A stretch of 64,000 bases of DNA from CAWGJC01 sp965276665 (GCA_965276665.1 OZ255620.1:2728001-2792000); one strand, 5' to 3'; shown: positions 33,677-41,778, numbered from the stretch's first letter. The notes: generated from the letters alone by a model not told the origin. Made by a program: numbers and translations.

Positions 33677-33964
33677 TCACCACCGCGCGGGCGGATCCGC
33701 CCGCAACGTCCCTGCGGCCCGATCGTCGGGGCTGCGCATCGCCGGCTCGGCCGGTGCAGTCCGGGCCGGCGGGCGCGCGCCTCCGTCTGACGGCGCCATG
33801 GCGGCGAGCACGATGCCGAGGCTGAGTATCGCGAGGATCATGATCCCATGCAGGCCGAGGAGCCAAAGAAAGAACACCGCGCCCAGCGCGATCGCCGAGA
33901 CGACCCTGTTCAGGGTGGCAAGGGCGGCTGGCAGGAGTGCCAGAAACACGATCGGGGCGAGCAT
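33677..33964 (-). CDS. Small membrane protein (95 aa)
   Basis: Two hydrophobic segments fill the first 55 residues (IVFLALLPAALATLNRVVSA and a following one with FFLWLLGLHGIMILAILSLG). The rest is a Pro/Ala/Arg-rich tail. No family is recognised. Two-helix small membrane proteins of satellites can be holin-like or superinfection-exclusion factors, but nothing specific supports that here. Confidence 0.5.
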   Translation of the reverse strand: MLAPIVFLALLPAALATLNRVVSAIALGAVFFLWLLGLHGIMILAILSLGIVLAAMAPSDGGARPPARTAPAEPAMRSPDDRAAGTLRADPPARW

Positions 33965-34056
33965 CGCCTAAACCTTTGAAAAATTCTGCAAAATTTCGCG
34001 CGATGGCTGCGCTGGTCGCAGCCGGGTAGCCCCGCTTCCTCCCCACCCCCGGCACC

Positions 34057-34099
34057 CCCATTGGGGTGATCTTCCTTTACAGAAGACCACCCCAATGGG
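34057..34099 (-). terminator. Strong hairpin after the 157-aa gene
   Basis: A 17-base stem (34057-34073 against 34083-34099, one mismatch) around a loop of about nine bases. It lies five bases past the end of the 157-aa gene. The T-run is poor, so it may be a transcript-end stabiliser or terminator. Confidence 0.55.
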
Positions 34100-34103
34100 C
34101 TTA

Positions 34104-34577
34104 CTATGCCAATCGCATCTGCTCGATCATGCGCGCGCTCTCGACCTGTTCGGCAGCGACTATCTCGGCGATCTCGCTCGTCCTGCGCGTGTGCGCCTCG
34201 CCGAAGGCCGCAAAAGACTGCATATCAAAGGCCAAAATCCGTTGTGCGAGGTGCACCGCGAAAATGCACTGCATGCGTTCCGGGGCTACAGCATTGATAA
34301 TAGGCTGCACTGTGGCCAGCCGGGCGGTGTCAAGATCCGAGAGGGGGCTGTCGCGTAGGACGGGTTCGCTGAGGACGCGCTCCGTGGCCTTCTGCATGAG
34401 GGCCAAGATGGCGCCGGCCCCTTTGTCTCCTGCACACAGCAGCGCCTGCAGCCGGGCGTGCTGTGTGCGCATGAGGTTGACGTAGGCAGGCACATCAACC
34501 GGGACTCGAAGTGCCCCAGCGTCGATCGTGGACACTGGCGGCGCTAATACTGTATTGGTGGTATCGCCTTCAGGCAT
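34104..34577 (-). CDS. Hypothetical protein of the element (157 aa)
   Basis: Not recognised. Largely helical: VPAYVNLMRTQHARLQALLC, then a long region without membrane helices, and an acidic-basic end, IAEIVAAEQVESARMIEQM. It has its own promoter (34654-34682) and is bracketed by hairpins, so it seems to be an independently expressed gene next to the integrase. It could be a regulator or effector of the element. Confidence 0.6.
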   Translation of the reverse strand: MPEGDTTNTVLAPPVSTIDAGALRVPVDVPAYVNLMRTQHARLQALLCAGDKGAGAILALMQKATERVLSEPVLRDSPLSDLDTARLATVQPIINAVAPERMQCIFAVHLAQRILAFDMQSFAAFGEAHTRRTSEIAEIVAAEQVESARMIEQMRLA

Positions 34578-34617
34578 GTTCGGGTCCTCTTATCCGTGGC
34601 AACGTGCCGGATGGCAC

Positions 34618-34682
34618 GGCGCAGCCCAGTGATTCGCCCACTGGGTTGCGCCAATTATTGCACAAAACGATCAAGACATCAA
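34618..34682 (-). promoter_or_regulatory. Promoter and overlapping hairpin for the 157-aa gene
   Basis: On the minus strand: TTGATG (34682-34677), a 17-base spacer, AATAAT (34659-34654). Just downstream a 14-base stem with a G-T pair (34618-34652) overlaps the expected transcription start, so it could be an operator or a 5' hairpin of the mRNA. The region 34655-34745 is unusually AT-rich for this window. Confidence 0.5.
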
Positions 34683-34780
34683 GCTATTACTGTATTGACC
34701 ATTGGCTAGATTAGAGACATTTGCGCTCATCGAAACTTATATATGATTGGACTGCAGCATATTGCTCGTGGCTGCATCCT

Positions 34781-36025
34781 TTAGCTTACCTCGCGGCGGA
34801 TCGTCGTGACGTTGTCGGCGGCGGCAGCGTCTGGCGCTGGACGCCTGCAGAACACGGCCCATTCGGCCATGAGTCGGCGGCGCCGCTCGAACAAGTCGGA
34901 TCGCCGGTAGGCCGCCTCCACCTGATCGGCGATGGTGTGCGCGAGGGCCGCTTCAGCCACTTCGCGCGAGTAGGCGGTGGTGTCGGCGACCCAATCGCGA
35001 AAGGTGCTGCGGAAACCATGCACGGTTATGCTGTCGCGCTCCATCCGGCGAAGCACTGCCGACATCGCCATGTCACTGAAGGGCTTCCCGGCGCGCGTGC
35101 TCGGGAAGATCCAATCACCGCGCTTCATGTCGCGTAGTGGGGCCACGGCGCGCAGCACCTCGCACGCTGCGTCGGACAGCGGGACACGATGCCCGATGCC
35201 GGCCTTCATGCGCTCGCCGGGCACGGTCCATACGGCCTTGACGAAGTCGATTTCGCCCCAGGTCGCGCCGATCACCTCTCCGGTCCTGGCAGCGGTCAGC
35301 ACGGTGAACTGCAGGGCCATTGCAGCAATCCCGCCGTGCTTCCGGAGCTCGGCCATAAACGCGCCAACGTCCGCCCAGGGCAGGGCCGGATGATGAGCCA
35401 CGCGGACTAGGCGGGAAGGGCGGGCCAATAAGTTGGACAAATGACCGCGCCACCGCGCGGGGTTTTCGCCGTCACGCCATCCGCGCGCCTTCGCGAAGTC
35501 CAAGACGAGCTCGATACGGCCGCGCAGCCGCGAGGCGGTTTCCGTCTTCGTCGCCCACATCGGTTCCAGGACGCTCGTGACATCTCCGGTGGTGATCGCG
35601 GCAACCGCCTTGTCGCCGAACACGGCGTTGGCGAGGGCGAGTGTCTGGCGCCACTGGTAGCGGTGTTTGGCATTGCGCCAGCTCGGCTCGTGGGCCGCAA
35701 TGTATAAGTCGGCCACCTCGCGAAAAGTCCTCCCGATCTTCGCACCAGCCGCTGCCTCGCCCTCTTGGGCGCGGCGCCGCTCGAGCGGGTCAATGCCTTG
35801 CCGCAGAAGTTTCCGGCACTCGCCTGCCGCCTCCCTGGCCTCTGCCAATGAGAGTTGCTCGGTGCTTCCCAGACCCATGAGGCGCGCCTTGCCGTCGATG
35901 ACGAACCGGAAGAGCCAAGACTTCGCCTCGGGCCCGCGCACCTGCAGCAGGAGATTGCCGCCGTCACTGTATCGGCCTGGCTTCGCCAGCTTCTCGACCT
36001 TAAGCGCGGTGAGCTTCGTGGCCAT
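34781..36025 (-). CDS. int: P4-type tyrosine recombinase (integrase)
   Basis: 414 aa. The N-terminal DUF4102 arm-binding domain (KLAKPGRYSDGGNLLLQV and the following WLFRFVIDGKARLMGLG) is followed by a core-binding domain and the catalytic domain. Catalytic residues are Arg 247 (TAARTGEV), His 336 and Arg 339 (HGFRSTFRDW), His 363 (LAHT) and Tyr 373 (EAAYRRSDLFERRR). It is complete. It lies 154 bases inside attR and is transcribed towards the interior, the standard layout for tRNA-targeted P4-type elements. Confidence 0.95.
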   Translation of the reverse strand: MATKLTALKVEKLAKPGRYSDGGNLLLQVRGPEAKSWLFRFVIDGKARLMGLGSTEQLSLAEAREAAGECRKLLRQGIDPLERRRAQEGEAAAGAKIGRTFREVADLYIAAHEPSWRNAKHRYQWRQTLALANAVFGDKAVAAITTGDVTSVLEPMWATKTETASRLRGRIELVLDFAKARGWRDGENPARWRGHLSNLLARPSRLVRVAHHPALPWADVGAFMAELRKHGGIAAMALQFTVLTAARTGEVIGATWGEIDFVKAVWTVPGERMKAGIGHRVPLSDAACEVLRAVAPLRDMKRGDWIFPSTRAGKPFSDMAMSAVLRRMERDSITVHGFRSTFRDWVADTTAYSREVAEAALAHTIADQVEAAYRRSDLFERRRRLMAEWAVFCRRPAPDAAAADNVTTIRREVS

Positions 36026-36037
36026 CCATCCAAATCC

Positions 36038-36059
36038 AGCATACGTTCTGGCATACGTT
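36038..36059. repeat. End repeat of the element, right copy
   Basis: Same 22 bases as 24355-24376 except one C for T, in the same orientation. It lies 12 bases upstream of the integrase start and may combine Int binding with control of int. Confidence 0.6.
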
Positions 36060-36178
36060 TACACGATGGATTGGGCTGCACAAGTCGAAACGAAGCTGGA
36101 CGGCTACTTCGATATTATCAGTGTCTATAAGGGGATTTCTGGACACAGCCGAACAAGCCTGGATGACCGTTTGGCGGA

Positions 36179-36192
36179 CCTTGGCTCCACCA
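36179..36192. other. attR core of the tRNA-Ala element
   Basis: CCTTGGCTCCACCA, identical to the last 14 bases of tRNA-Ala at 24286-24299. No tRNA-like sequence lies to its left, so this is the duplicated end and not a second tRNA. Confidence 0.85.
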
Positions 36193-36336
36193 GCGTGCTC
36201 GATGAACCACCTGAAGAGATGGACGTGTCCAGTGGCGCCGCAAGCGGCAGAAATAGCCTACTGCTCTCCCGCCGGATTGGCCGCACTGGACCGTAGCCGT
36301 CGTGGAAGCGAACTTCGGAGGTTCGGCCGAGGAGGC

Positions 36337-37443
36337 TTATGCCGGGCGGCGGCGCGAGCGGTCGGCGAGGCGATTCCACAGTTCGCGTGCGCGGGTCGCC
36401 AGTCGATAGCGGCGATTGAAGCGTGCCGCGACATAGCGGGGCGACGTCGCGCCGCCGAAGCCGGCGAAGAGCAGGACGCTTTCCGGTGTGCCGACGCCAT
36501 CGAAGTCGAATGTCAGCCCGCGGTTTGTGGCGTCCTGGATGGCCTGCCAGAGAAGCAGGCTGATCGCGCCGTTATGCGCGCCGAGCGCACGCGTCGAGAG
36601 GTAATAGTACGCGGTTCTGGGATCGGACAGCGTGAAGATCGCGGCCCGCAATCGTCCTGCCTCGTCCTTGGCGCCGATGATGCGCCCGCGGCCGCGCGAG
36701 ATCGCGGCGCGGCCGACCGCCGCCATGGCGATCGCGTCATAATAGCTGCTCTTGCCGCGTGCTTCCAGATTGGCCTGGTAGAACGAGACGAACTCGTCCG
36801 GATCCGAGATCGCCTCGACACGAAATTGCTCGCTTGCGCGTCGGATGACGTTGCGCGTCTTGTCGCGCATCGCGCGCCAGAGCGTCGCCGTCGGCGCCGC
36901 GTCGATCTCGTAGGTGAATTCCACCCCGACGGAAAAACCCGTGTGCTGGAAAGCGAGCATATCGGTGATCCCGGCATGCATCCGGTGCATGAAGCCATCC
37001 GATTCCGGCATCTGGTCCAAGAGATCGCGGATGATGCTGTTGCGCTTCAGCGCTCGCGTGCAGGCGGAGCCCGCGCCTTCGGCGATCGCCGGGCCCAGGA
37101 AATGGGTTAGGGCGGGCATCGTCGAGAAGGTGATCCCCATTCCGCCACGCCGGATGAACGGGAAGCGGCCGACCACCACGCCCGCTTGCCTGACCTCGAC
37201 CTCCTCGAAACGGCCGCCCGTCGCGGCGTCGAGTAGCCAGGGTTCGTGGTACACGGTTGGGATGAGCAAGTTGCTGGCCGGTGCGCCCGGATCGCGCGCG
37301 TGGCCTGCCGGCTCCGCCAGCCGGTTCGGCGCGACCCGCCGCATGGTGGGATCAGCGGTGCGGAGGTTTGTCACGATCGGCTCCGGCCCGACCCGGCTCA
37401 ACGGGGCAGGGTTCGTCCTGGCGCATCCGCGTGGCGTTTCCAA
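36337..37443 (-). CDS. GNAT/FemAB-like acyltransferase (CelD/BioF2-type)
   Basis: About 335-368 aa. The central part, RAMRDKTRNVIRRASEQFRV, then FYQANLEARGKSSYYDAIAM and a C-terminal GLTFDFDGVGTPESVLLFAGFGGATSPRY, matches the GNAT-fold BioF2-like/CelD domain found in polysaccharide clusters. That fold transfers an acyl or aminoacyl group to a sugar or lipid precursor; the substrate is unknown. No glycan genes are nearby. The start is uncertain: first ATG 37443, internal ATG 37344. It is the first chromosomal gene right of attR. Confidence 0.75.
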   Translation of the reverse strand: METPRGCARTNPAPLSRVGPEPIVTNLRTADPTMRRVAPNRLAEPAGHARDPGAPASNLLIPTVYHEPWLLDAATGGRFEEVEVRQAGVVVGRFPFIRRGGMGITFSTMPALTHFLGPAIAEGAGSACTRALKRNSIIRDLLDQMPESDGFMHRMHAGITDMLAFQHTGFSVGVEFTYEIDAAPTATLWRAMRDKTRNVIRRASEQFRVEAISDPDEFVSFYQANLEARGKSSYYDAIAMAAVGRAAISRGRGRIIGAKDEAGRLRAAIFTLSDPRTAYYYLSTRALGAHNGAISLLLWQAIQDATNRGLTFDFDGVGTPESVLLFAGFGGATSPRYVAARFNRRYRLATRARELWNRLADRSRRRPA

Positions 37444-37800
37444 AAACCGAGACCCCTTCCACAGGGTGCGGAAGGGGCCGGGAGGTCGAGTGGCAATGGA
37501 GCTCCGGTGTCACAAGGTCGAGGCTGATTGTGCCCTAGCGTAATGGGCGGTTTCGGGGCCCAGATCAAGGAGAGATCACGTGATCGCCGAGGCTGGGGAT
37601 GACTGAGAGAGGACAGTCGAAACCGGCCGAGCTACCTATCCAGGATAGGAGTACCTAACAAGGATAGGAGAGGCTGACATCACCGCTCTGCAAACGCGAC
37701 TTCGGTGGGAGTGTCGAGGCGGCGAAGCTGATTGTTGGATCCTGCGCCCGGCGTCTCGGCGCCATTGCCGGATGATAGAGCGCCGATCGTGGCTCACCCG
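37444..37800. other. Intergenic stretch with short repeats, no gene seen
   Basis: No convincing gene. Around 37632-37670 lies CTATCCAGGATAG (a near-perfect palindrome) and the direct repeat AGGATAGGAG twice, about 19 bases apart. These may be regulatory for the gene at 36337-37443, but nothing identifies a protein. Confidence 0.4.
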
Positions 37801-38007
37801 TCAGCCGCCGCTGAAATTCTCCATCTCTTCCGGTCCCGAGGCCATCGAGCCCTCGTTCGCCGGGCTGCCATCCTCGGCTTCGAGCTCGGCGACGGCCTGC
37901 TGCCAGAAATGATCCCGCCTGCCGTCCGGCTTGCCGGACTTTTCCCATAGGCGATAAGCGCGTTCCCGGATGCGGTCCTCGGGCGAGGCGCCTTCAGTCG
38001 GCACCAT
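37801..38007 (-). CDS. DUF2934 small protein (68 aa)
   Basis: The core PEDRIRERAYRLWEKSGKPDGR followed by HFWQQAVAELEAE is the DUF2934 pattern (IRxRAYxLWExxGxPxGxxxxHWxxA). The tail is acidic and Gly/Ser-rich. Unknown function, soluble. It overlaps by 14 bases the paralogous gene upstream, so the two are a tandem pair. Start MVPTEGASPED at 38007. Confidence 0.8.
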   Translation of the reverse strand: MVPTEGASPEDRIRERAYRLWEKSGKPDGRRDHFWQQAVAELEAEDGSPANEGSMASGPEEMENFSGG

Positions 38008-38197
38008 ATTTCTCCAAATCTGCCGGCCCGGAGCCCGCCGATCCCTCGTCACCCGGCTCCTCGTCTTCCGCGCCGATCTCTCGGCGCGCTTGATGCCAGT
38101 GCTCCTCGGCCTGTCCCTCGGTCCGGCCGTTCTGCTCCCAGAGCTCGTAGGCACGCTCCCGGATGCGTTCCTCGCGTGACTTGGCTTGACCAGACAT
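37994..38197 (-). CDS. DUF2934 small protein (67 aa), tandem paralog
   Basis: MSGQAKSREERIRERAYELW, then EQNGRTEGQAEEHWHQA, the DUF2934 motif again, with an acidic tail like its neighbour. A tandem duplication is likely. The two lie next to a DUF892 ferritin-like gene and a DUF4142 gene is near; such families often co-occur in stress-responsive clusters of alphaproteobacteria. Confidence 0.8.
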   Translation of the reverse strand: MSGQAKSREERIRERAYELWEQNGRTEGQAEEHWHQARREIGAEDEEPGDEGSAGSGPADLEKYGAD

Positions 38198-38423
38198 CGC
38201 CCAGCCCTCCTTCGGATCGGCCGGCACTCGCCCCGACCTCGCCTTGTCTAAACGCGGCGGTGCTCGAGAAGATCGCAATCCAATGGCGCCGTCGCATCAG
38301 AAAATCGCGCGTGGCGTCGAACCGCGGCGAAACAGTTCGGAACCGCGTCAAGCGCGTCCGGTCATTCGAGGAAGCCGGCGACCATCGGAGAATGGGCGCC
38401 GGTCTCTCGTCTTCGCAGCCTTC

Positions 38424-38460
38424 GAGCATTTTCACCGCCGACTTAACTGAAAATGCTCTA
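38424..38460. repeat. Compact hairpin repeat, family P3, copy 2
   Basis: An 11-base perfect stem, GAGCATTTTCA / TGAAAATGCTC, with a 13-base loop, followed by TA. Same end sequence as the P3 hairpin at 7701-7834. On the minus strand its TAG is the stop codon of the DUF892 gene (38460-38458). Confidence 0.8.
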
Positions 38461-38961
38461 ATGCGCGAGCTCGTTCACGCGGCTCTCGGCGATCGTGGTC
38501 AGCTTCTTGTCGGCCGCCTTCTCCTCATCGAGGTTTTGCTGCAGCACGCTTGCACAATCGTTGCGGCCAAGCTCCTTGGCGAAGGCGATCAGCGTGCCGT
38601 AGCGAGTCATCTCGTAATGCTCGACAGCCTGCGCGGCCGACAGCATCGCCGCATCGCAGACACTGGCATCGCCGCAATCGCTGATGACCTCCTTGGCCTC
38701 CGACAGGATGCCATCCATCGCCGCGCAATCCACTGCCTTCACCGTCTGCCCATGCATCTGGAACACCTGCTCCAAGCGGCTGACATGACCTTCCGTCTCT
38801 TCGAGATGATGCTGGAAGGCGCTGCGCAATTCGGGATTCGACGCCTTGCCGATCATCGTCGGCAGGTTCTTCACGATTTGATTCTCGGCATAGTAGATGT
38901 CCTGCAGCATGTGCACGAACAGATCGTCGAGCGTCTTGATCGGGGAGGTGAACAGGCCCAT
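38458..38961 (-). CDS. DUF892 ferritin-like protein (YciE/YciF family)
   Basis: 167 aa, four-helix ferritin-like protein. It begins MGLFTSPIKTLDDLFVHMLQ, then DIYYAENQIVKNLPTM; Glu residues in AENQ and the later HHLEETEGHVSRL and AVEHYEM regions are likely di-metal ligands. The family is induced by stress; its reaction is unknown. Start at 38961; frames upstream are not conserved in style. The stop is provided by a P3 hairpin. Confidence 0.9.
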   Translation of the reverse strand: MGLFTSPIKTLDDLFVHMLQDIYYAENQIVKNLPTMIGKASNPELRSAFQHHLEETEGHVSRLEQVFQMHGQTVKAVDCAAMDGILSEAKEVISDCGDASVCDAAMLSAAQAVEHYEMTRYGTLIAFAKELGRNDCASVLQQNLDEEKAADKKLTTIAESRVNELAH

Positions 38962-39144
38962 GGGAGATTCTCCTTTGGTCGTAGGGTCGGGCGCTGCGCT
39001 CCTGCGGGAGGAGCGCGCCCTCAAGGGAAGAACACAGGCGCGACAAGCGCGTGCCGCCCATCTCGGTGTGTTGATGAGCCGCGCCCACGTCACGGTCAGG
39101 CGCGTCCTGCGATCCTCGCGCGAGGCCTGACGATTAAGCCTTAG

Positions 39145-39393
39145 TCATCGCGCGACGCAGGAAGTTTCCCGCGGGGCGCCCGGTTTCGTGACGTCGGTCT
39201 GGTAGATGCGATTGCTGCCACCAACCACCTGCTTGATCTGTCCGGCCGGACACGTGCCGTCATCGACGAAGACGACCTGCCCGGGACGCAGCGCGCCGTT
39301 TCGCGGCATCCGGGACAGGGTGTTGTCGGCCGAAGGCTGCGGCGCGCATGCGGCCAAGCCGGCGATGCAGGCGATGATCGTGCAATAGCGCAT
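39145..39393 (-). CDS. Small lipoprotein (82 aa)
   Basis: The signal MRYCTIIACIAGLAAC ends in a lipobox (LAAC), so Cys 16 would be lipidated. The rest has RPGQVVFVDDGTCPAGQIKQ and a second Cys pair, a small periplasmic fold of the DUF6719 type (recognised only tentatively). It is divergent from the GMC oxidoreductase gene; the shared control region carries a five-base tandem repeat. Confidence 0.75.
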   Translation of the reverse strand: MRYCTIIACIAGLAACAPQPSADNTLSRMPRNGALRPGQVVFVDDGTCPAGQIKQVVGGSNRIYQTDVTKPGAPRETSCVAR

Positions 39394-39414
39394 GTGGCCT
39401 CACGAATCCGGTTT

Positions 39415-39440
39415 CGATACGATACGATACGATACGATAC
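39415..39440. repeat. Five-base tandem repeat (CGATA)5
   Basis: Five CGATA units in a row lie between the lipoprotein gene (start 39393) and the GMC oxidoreductase gene. Such short repeats change copy number by slippage. In a divergent promoter this could switch or tune expression. The repeat can be read through in the long upstream frame of the GMC gene, but the gene itself starts after it. Confidence 0.75.
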
Positions 39441-39561
39441 CGCGACGGTCGCAGAACGCCAGGGCATCGCCCGCAAGGCGCCGCGCAGTGCGGGAGCGCC
39501 TCGGCAGGACGGGTCGAGCGTGCGAGTGTTCGCCCGCAGAACAAAGGCGCAGGAACCCTCG

Positions 39562-41148
39562 ATGCTCGCGGCGGAGTACGACTACATCATCATCGGCGCC
39601 GGTTCGGCCGGCGCGGTGCTGGCGGCCAGGCTGAGCGAAAACCCGGAGACACGCGTGCTGCTGCTGGAAGCCGGCCGCGACATGCGCTCGGCGGACACGC
39701 CGGACCACATCAGCATCCCCAATCCGATGCGCGCGATCGGCGATGACGATTATCGTTGGCCGAAGCTGATGGCACGGCGCACCGCGACGCAGGCGCCGCG
39801 CCTGCTCTGGCGCGGCCGGGCGATGGGCGGCAGCTCCACCATCAACGGCCAGATCGCGATCAGGGCGGTGCCGGACGATCTCGACCGTTGGGCGGCGATG
39901 GGCTGCACCGGATGGGGCTGGGCCGAAATGCTGCCCTATTTCCGCAAGCTCGAAACCGACATGAATTTCGGCGACAAGCCTTACCACGGCAATGCCGGAC
40001 CGATCCCGGTCTATCGCGCCCCGCGCGACGCATGGGGCAGCGTCGATCGCGCGCTCGGCGATGCGGCGGTCGGTCTCGGCTATGGCTGGTGCGACGACCA
40101 CAACGCGCCCGAAGGCACCGGCGCCTCGCCCTACGCGATCAACAGCCGCGCCGCACGCCGCGTCTCCACCAATGACGGCTACCTCGAACCCGCGCGCGGA
40201 CGCGAGAACCTGCAGATCGTCGGCGATGCCCTGGTGGAAAGCCTGACCCTGGAAGGCAACCGGTCGCATGCCACCGGGGTGCGGGTGCGGATCGGCACAT
40301 CGCATGAGGGGAGCGAGGCGCATGCGGTGCGCGCCACGCGCGAGGTGATCCTGTGCGCCGGCGCCATCCACTCGCCGGCGATCCTGCAACGCTCCGGCAT
40401 CGGCCCGGCGGCCCATCTTCGCGGCCTCGGCATCGAAATCGTCGCCGACCGGCCGGTGGGCGAGAACCTGCTCGACCACCCGCTCGTCGGCGCGCTGCTG
40501 CATCTGCGCACCGGCGCACGCGTGGACACGCTGATGCACAGGCACACCAATTGCTGCCTGCGCTACAGCTCTGCCCTCGCCGGCGCGGGCGAGAACGACA
40601 TGATCATGATCGCCGGCAACATGGCGGGCGCCCTGCTCGGCCGCCCCGGCGCCGAGACAGAAGGCGGCCGCATCGCCGTCTCCGTCTACCAGGCCTTCAG
40701 CCAGGGACATGTGCGCATCACCACGCCAGACCCCACCGTCGATCCCGAGGTGGAGGAGCGCATGCTGTCCGACGAACGCGACCTGATCCGCCTGCGCGAC
40801 GGCGCCCGCCGCCTGCGCGACATCTGCCGGCACGACGCGGTCGCCGCGATCACCGACCGCGTGGAATACGGCCTGACCGGCATCTCCATGGACGAACAGC
40901 TCGACGATTCGGCGCTCGATTCCTGGCTGTTCGCCGAATGCACCGACGCCCAGCATGCCAGCGGCACCTGCCGCATGGGCGCGGCCGACAACCCGCACGC
41001 GGTCGTCGACCCGTCCTGCCGCGTGATCGGCATCACCGGGCTGCGCGTGATCGACGCCTCCATCCTGCCGGAAGTGCCGCGCGCGAATACGCATCTGACG
41101 ACGGTGGCGGTGGCTGAGCGGATGGCTGATGTTTTGAAGGGGACGTGA
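39562..41148 (+). CDS. GMC-family FAD oxidoreductase (choline dehydrogenase-like)
   Basis: 528 aa. The N-terminal dinucleotide-binding motif YDYIIIGAGSAGAVLAARLSE is followed by GGSSTINGQIAIR (GMC signature 1 area) and GAIHSPAILQRSGIGP (GMC signature 2). The active-site pair is seen in DAQHASGTCRMG (His) and NTHLTTVAVAERMAD (second His/Asn region). It oxidises an alcohol to an aldehyde or acid; the substrate is unknown. Start MLAAEYDYII at 39562; the frame extends further upstream over the tandem repeat and is not conserved there. Confidence 0.92.
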   Translation: MLAAEYDYIIIGAGSAGAVLAARLSENPETRVLLLEAGRDMRSADTPDHISIPNPMRAIGDDDYRWPKLMARRTATQAPRLLWRGRAMGGSSTINGQIAIRAVPDDLDRWAAMGCTGWGWAEMLPYFRKLETDMNFGDKPYHGNAGPIPVYRAPRDAWGSVDRALGDAAVGLGYGWCDDHNAPEGTGASPYAINSRAARRVSTNDGYLEPARGRENLQIVGDALVESLTLEGNRSHATGVRVRIGTSHEGSEAHAVRATREVILCAGAIHSPAILQRSGIGPAAHLRGLGIEIVADRPVGENLLDHPLVGALLHLRTGARVDTLMHRHTNCCLRYSSALAGAGENDMIMIAGNMAGALLGRPGAETEGGRIAVSVYQAFSQGHVRITTPDPTVDPEVEERMLSDERDLIRLRDGARRLRDICRHDAVAAITDRVEYGLTGISMDEQLDDSALDSWLFAECTDAQHASGTCRMGAADNPHAVVDPSCRVIGITGLRVIDASILPEVPRANTHLTTVAVAERMADVLKGT

Positions 41149-41150
41149 GA

Positions 41151-41338
41151 GTTTCCAGGGGCTCTGCCCCTGGACCCTGTTAAGGGTAGTCACCCTTAGG
41201 ACCCACTATAGCGATGTGCGCGGGAGGTTGGGGCCGGATGTGGTGCGACCTTGTTTGATGCGCTTCGCGCGAAGCGCATCCGGGTTCTAAGGGCGACTGC
41301 CCTTAGCGGGGTCCAGGGGCAGAGCCCCTGGCCTTGGC
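41151..41338. repeat. Palindromic intergenic repeat, family P1, locus E
   Basis: Left module (about 41151-41205: CCAGGGGC-tct-GCCCCTGG, TAAGGGTAGTCACCCTTA) and right module (about 41280-41338) are inverted. Between them is CGCTTCGCGCGAAGCGCA (41261-41278), as at loci B and D. It starts five bases after the GMC stop and encodes the last 20 or so residues of the convergent mntR. Confidence 0.85.
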
Positions 41339-41778
41339 TTTCCCTGAACCCCCAACAAAACCTCCGTGCAGTCCGCGATCGCCGCGAGGGTTTCCTCGCT
41401 GACGTGGTGTTCGATGCCTTCCGCGTCGCGGCGGGCGGTGTCGGGGGAGATGCCGATCGCCTCGAGGAAGCGCAGGATGATGCGGTGGCGGTGGCGGGCG
41501 GCGGCGGCGAGGCGTTCGCCTTCGTCGGTGAGGAAGATGGCGCGGTAGCGTTCGGCGCGGACGAGGCCTTCGCGTTTCAGCCGGGCCACGGTTTTGGCGA
41601 CGGTCGGGTGGGCGACGCCGAGGCGGCGGGCGATGTCGACGGCGCGGGCCTGGCCGGTTTCCTCGATCAGGTCGGCGATGAGCTCGCAGTAATCCTGCGC
41701 CATGGCGAGCGCGCGCGCGGCCCGGCTCTGGCGGAATGCCTCCGCCTGGACGCTGTCTTCGGCGAGCTCCGGCGTCAC
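41287..41778 (-). CDS. mntR: Manganese-responsive regulator MntR (DtxR family)
   Basis: 163 aa. The winged-helix part DYCELIADLIEETGQARAVD then IARRLGVAHPTVAKTVARL is very close to the E. coli-type MntR, as is RRDAEGIEHHVSEETLAAI, which has the metal-binding Glu and His residues. It represses manganese uptake genes when Mn is high; no mntH is in the window. The start is GTG at 41778, overlapping the dehydrogenase stop (GTGA). The native end is near ADCTEVL; the last about 22 residues (QGKPRPGALPLDPAKGSRP) come from repeat P1. Confidence 0.9.
   Translation of the reverse strand: MTPELAEDSVQAEAFRQSRAARALAMAQDYCELIADLIEETGQARAVDIARRLGVAHPTVAKTVARLKREGLVRAERYRAIFLTDEGERLAAAARHRHRIILRFLEAIGISPDTARRDAEGIEHHVSEETLAAIADCTEVLLGVQGKPRPGALPLDPAKGSRP

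Larger units (their letters stand above)
24286..36192. mobile_element. Integrative element in tRNA-Ala, about 11.9 kb
   Basis: Bounded by a 14-base direct duplication of the tRNA 3' end, CCTTGGCTCCACCA. A P4-type integrase lies at the right end. A second, larger repeat (AGCATACGTTYTGGCATACG-type, 22 bases) lies just inside both ends. Inside are a terminase-small-like HTH protein, two excisionase-like HTH proteins, a primase-helicase split by a frameshift, iteron-like arrays, an IS1595-type transposase, an IS5-family IS, a DUF1828 module and several orphans. No capsid, tail or conjugation genes are seen. It looks like a satellite-type or decayed element; mobility is uncertain. Confidence 0.85.

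Noticed and set aside
34618..34652. Terminator of the integrase gene
   Set aside because: The hairpin is downstream of int on the minus strand but has no T-run in that direction and overlaps the promoter of the next gene, so an operator or 5' hairpin is more likely.
36179..36192. Second tRNA-Ala fragment of independent origin
   Set aside because: Only the 14 bases of the att core match; there is no D or anticodon arm. It is the attR duplicate.
39394..39561. Upstream extension of the GMC oxidoreductase gene over the CGATA repeat
   Set aside because: The extra 56 residues have no resemblance to GMC N termini, while MLAAEYDYIIIGAG starts exactly like them. The repeat is therefore treated as non-coding.
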